Shown in pieces: positions 4,015-5,662 of a DNA stretch of 5,662 nt. The position numbers and the translations under genes are program-made. The stretch spans positions 1 to 5,662 of the forward strand of contig NZ_JARVGN010000114.1 in assembly GCF_029762515.1 (NCBI RefSeq), written 5' to 3'. The notes below the pieces were generated by a model. It was given only the letters and a program-made list of their open reading frames with translations, had not been told where the DNA came from and searched no databases. Numbering within the stretch: position 1 is the first letter of the stretch; each line of letters opens with the position of its first letter. Origin of the DNA: Methanocalculus sp. (GTDB lineage Archaea; Halobacteriota; Methanomicrobia; Methanomicrobiales; Methanocorpusculaceae).

Positions 4015-5662
4015 ATGGCTCCGGGGGGCGACGTCAGGATCGAGAGATTATCGCGGTTTATCTTTACCGCCCCCTCCTGGCCACGATCCCTTCTGATCAT
4101 TATCATTCTCGGTTTTTTAATAGACATCGCATTAATTAGGGCACAGGAGCCGATCTGGTTCTTCGGATCCATCGGTTTTACTCTGCCTGCGCTCTTTGCC
4201 TTTTATTTTACCCGCCAGTTTATCCATTTATCAGGAAAGAAACTGACCTGGAACAGATCCGGGCTTCTTGCCCTGGCATCAGTGGTTGTCGGAGTTATTA
4301 TCACCGCCTTTGCTGCCATAGGCGTAGATTCAGGGTTCTATCTTCCGATAACCTACGCAACCGGTCTTGGCATGGTTCTCTCACTCCGGATGCCCGTCCT
4401 TGTCGCAGTTGCAGATTACCGGCTCAGGAGAATGATCATTCCTGCGGCACTCCAAAGCCTGTTTGGACTGTGTGCAGGATATTATTATTTTGGGCAGGAA
4501 TTTCTTCTCTGGGCAGGCGGGCTCCTGATCATCTTCGGAATAGGCAGCTCCATATTCATCTGGCTCATCGAAAGACCCCTGAAAAGGGCCTTTGGGCTCT
4601 CCGGACTGAGCTTTCTGAATGCATTCATTGCCCATATGACCGATGGATCGAAGACCCTGGAAGATTTCTTCTCTGAGATAGGAGAAGAAGTAACAATTCC
4701 ACAGGTGAGCCTCTTCTTTTCGCGTGATGGTGCAGGTGATGCGGTACTCACAGTACCCAATATCCATCCCGGACCGATGGGCGAGATAGGGAGTGCGAAC
4801 CTCCCCAAAATCATTCACGATCGGTTTGATGAAGAGTTCTTTGTCGCCCATGGGTGTGCAACCCATGATTTTAATCTTGTTTCAGAGTCTGAAGTTGAAG
4901 TGATCATTGATGCGCTTGCCAAGTCACAGAAGAACCTTATTTATTCTGAGGGGGCAAGCAGGCCGGTCAGGACCCGATATGGAAGTGTCGAGATCCTGAC
5001 CCAGCGGTTCTCAGATTCGATCCTTATGATCTCCACCCGTTCACCTGAAAAGACAGAGGATATCGACTTTAATATCGGGATGACGATCATGGCCGAGGGA
5101 CACCGGTGGTTCCGTGATGTTGCCTTCATAGATGCCCACAACTGTATGACAGATGTCTCTTCCCCGGTGCTGCCCGCAACCCCGCTTGGAACTGAATATT
5201 ACCGTGCAGCCCTCGCTGCAATGGAGAAAGCGGTTAAAGAACCACTTCTGCCGTTCTCTATTGGGATATGCCACCGACGCCTGCCATTTACACGGATGGA
5301 GGGTTTTGGCGATCTTGGCATTCAGGTGCTTGCGATGAGCGTTGAAGGCACAAGATGCGCCTTTATTCTCTTTGATGGCAACAATATCCAGGAAGGGGTG
5401 AGAGAAGAGATACGGGAGGCAGTGAGTGATCTCGTTGATGAATGCGAAATCATGACGACAGATACCCATGTTGTCAATACCGTGAGCGGGAAGAACCCGA
5501 TCGGCCATATCATTCCCGTCTCTTCGATCATTCCCCATGTCAGATCTGCTGTTCTTGAGGCACTTGATGACCTGAAACCCGCGAAGTCGGCATCTGTGAC
5601 AACATGGTGTGAAGGACTCATTATCTTCGGCTCTCACCGGATTGCCCAGTTTGCAGGCACTG
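4015..5662 (+). CDS. DUF2070 membrane protein with neutral-ceramidase-like domain (3' end outside window)
   Basis: The frame is open from ATG 4015 to the window end, giving 549 residues and lacking only the C-terminus of a family about 550-620 long. Six hydrophobic segments are seen at about residues 23-41, 46-65, 83-102, 106-132, 140-160 and 163-186, followed by a large soluble domain. That domain has conserved His/Asp motifs: NIHPGPMGEIG (249-259), HGCATHDFN (279-287), DAHN (373-376) and TDTHVVN (482-488). As I recall, the matching COG is described as a predicted membrane-associated lipid hydrolase of the neutral ceramidase superfamily; HPGP resembles the HSGPGG motif of those zinc enzymes. 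Basic residues cluster at the N-terminus, 67-81, 135-139 and 187-191, which by the positive-inside rule puts both termini in the cytoplasm. Substrate and activity are unproven. The gene starts one base after the dph6 stop with no clear ribosome binding site, so reinitiation is likely. Confidence 0.87.
   Translation, partial: MAPGGDVRIERLSRFIFTAPSWPRSLLIIIILGFLIDIALIRAQEPIWFFGSIGFTLPALFAFYFTRQFIHLSGKKLTWNRSGLLALASVVVGVIITAFAAIGVDSGFYLPITYATGLGMVLSLRMPVLVAVADYRLRRMIIPAALQSLFGLCAGYYYFGQEFLLWAGGLLIIFGIGSSIFIWLIERPLKRAFGLSGLSFLNAFIAHMTDGSKTLEDFFSEIGEEVTIPQVSLFFSRDGAGDAVLTVPNIHPGPMGEIGSANLPKIIHDRFDEEFFVAHGCATHDFNLVSESEVEVIIDALAKSQKNLIYSEGASRPVRTRYGSVEILTQRFSDSILMISTRSPEKTEDIDFNIGMTIMAEGHRWFRDVAFIDAHNCMTDVSSPVLPATPLGTEYYRAALAAMEKAVKEPLLPFSIGICHRRLPFTRMEGFGDLGIQVLAMSVEGTRCAFILFDGNNIQEGVREEIREAVSDLVDECEIMTTDTHVVNTVSGKNPIGHIIPVSSIIPHVRSAVLEALDDLKPAKSASVTTWCEGLIIFGSHRIAQFAGT

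Noticed and set aside
4381..4866. Minus-strand open frames of 161 and 109 codons opposite the DUF2070 gene
   Set aside because: The plus frame encodes membrane segments and the HPGP motif here, so the antisense frames are shadows.
5041..5637. 198-codon open frame on the minus strand
   Set aside because: It is fully antisense to the DUF2070 gene, whose conserved motifs occupy this stretch. The peptide shows no recognisable motif and looks like a shadow of codon usage.
1..5662. CRISPR arrays, tRNA or rRNA genes, insertion sequences, integrase sites
   Set aside because: No regularly spaced repeats, no cloverleaf or rRNA-like sequence, no transposase and no terminal repeats were found. Nearly all the DNA is filled by eight co-directional genes.

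Overview
The window comes from a methanogenic euryarchaeon, most likely of the Methanomicrobiales. The evidence is protein content: the archaea-only amidotransferase subunit GatE, the archaeal families DUF555/UPF0212 and DUF2070, a DUF5350-like basic protein, a nucleoside kinase resembling Methanocaldococcus MJ0406, and an archaeal-type Dph6. Promoters look archaeal (TATA-like boxes, one probably giving a leaderless mRNA). The genus cannot be fixed from this window. All eight genes lie on the + strand and the DNA is almost entirely coding. No RNA genes, mobile elements or CRISPR arrays were seen.

Layout: (1) 1-875, the 3' part of gatE. (2) 876-923, a short intergenic gap with a TATA-like element, a 12-bp palindrome and a good ribosome binding site. 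(3) 924-1208, a 94-residue, extremely basic, RGG-containing protein. (4) 1209-1259, a T-rich stretch that probably both ends the previous transcript and supplies the TATA box for the next gene. (5) 1260-1616, a 118-residue helical protein of unknown function, apparently leaderless. (6) 1603-2130, a small nitroreductase-family flavoprotein overlapping the previous gene by 14 bases. (7) 2148-2486, DUF555. (8) 2483-3352, a PfkB-type nucleoside kinase. (9) 3354-4013, diphthine-ammonia ligase. (10) From 4015 past the window end, a DUF2070 membrane protein whose soluble domain carries ceramidase-like His motifs.

Genes from 1260 onward are overlapping or separated by at most 17 bases and probably form one operon. 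Several relate to translation or nucleotides: GatE makes Gln-tRNA(Gln), Dph6 completes diphthamide on EF-2, the kinase salvages nucleosides, and the basic protein looks RNA-binding. The joint role of the operon is not established. The points most worth following are the DUF2070 protein (a predicted lipid-hydrolase-like domain that the charge pattern places in the cytoplasm), the RGG protein with its own promoter, the unknown leaderless gene, and the two 12-bp palindromes, one at each promoter.
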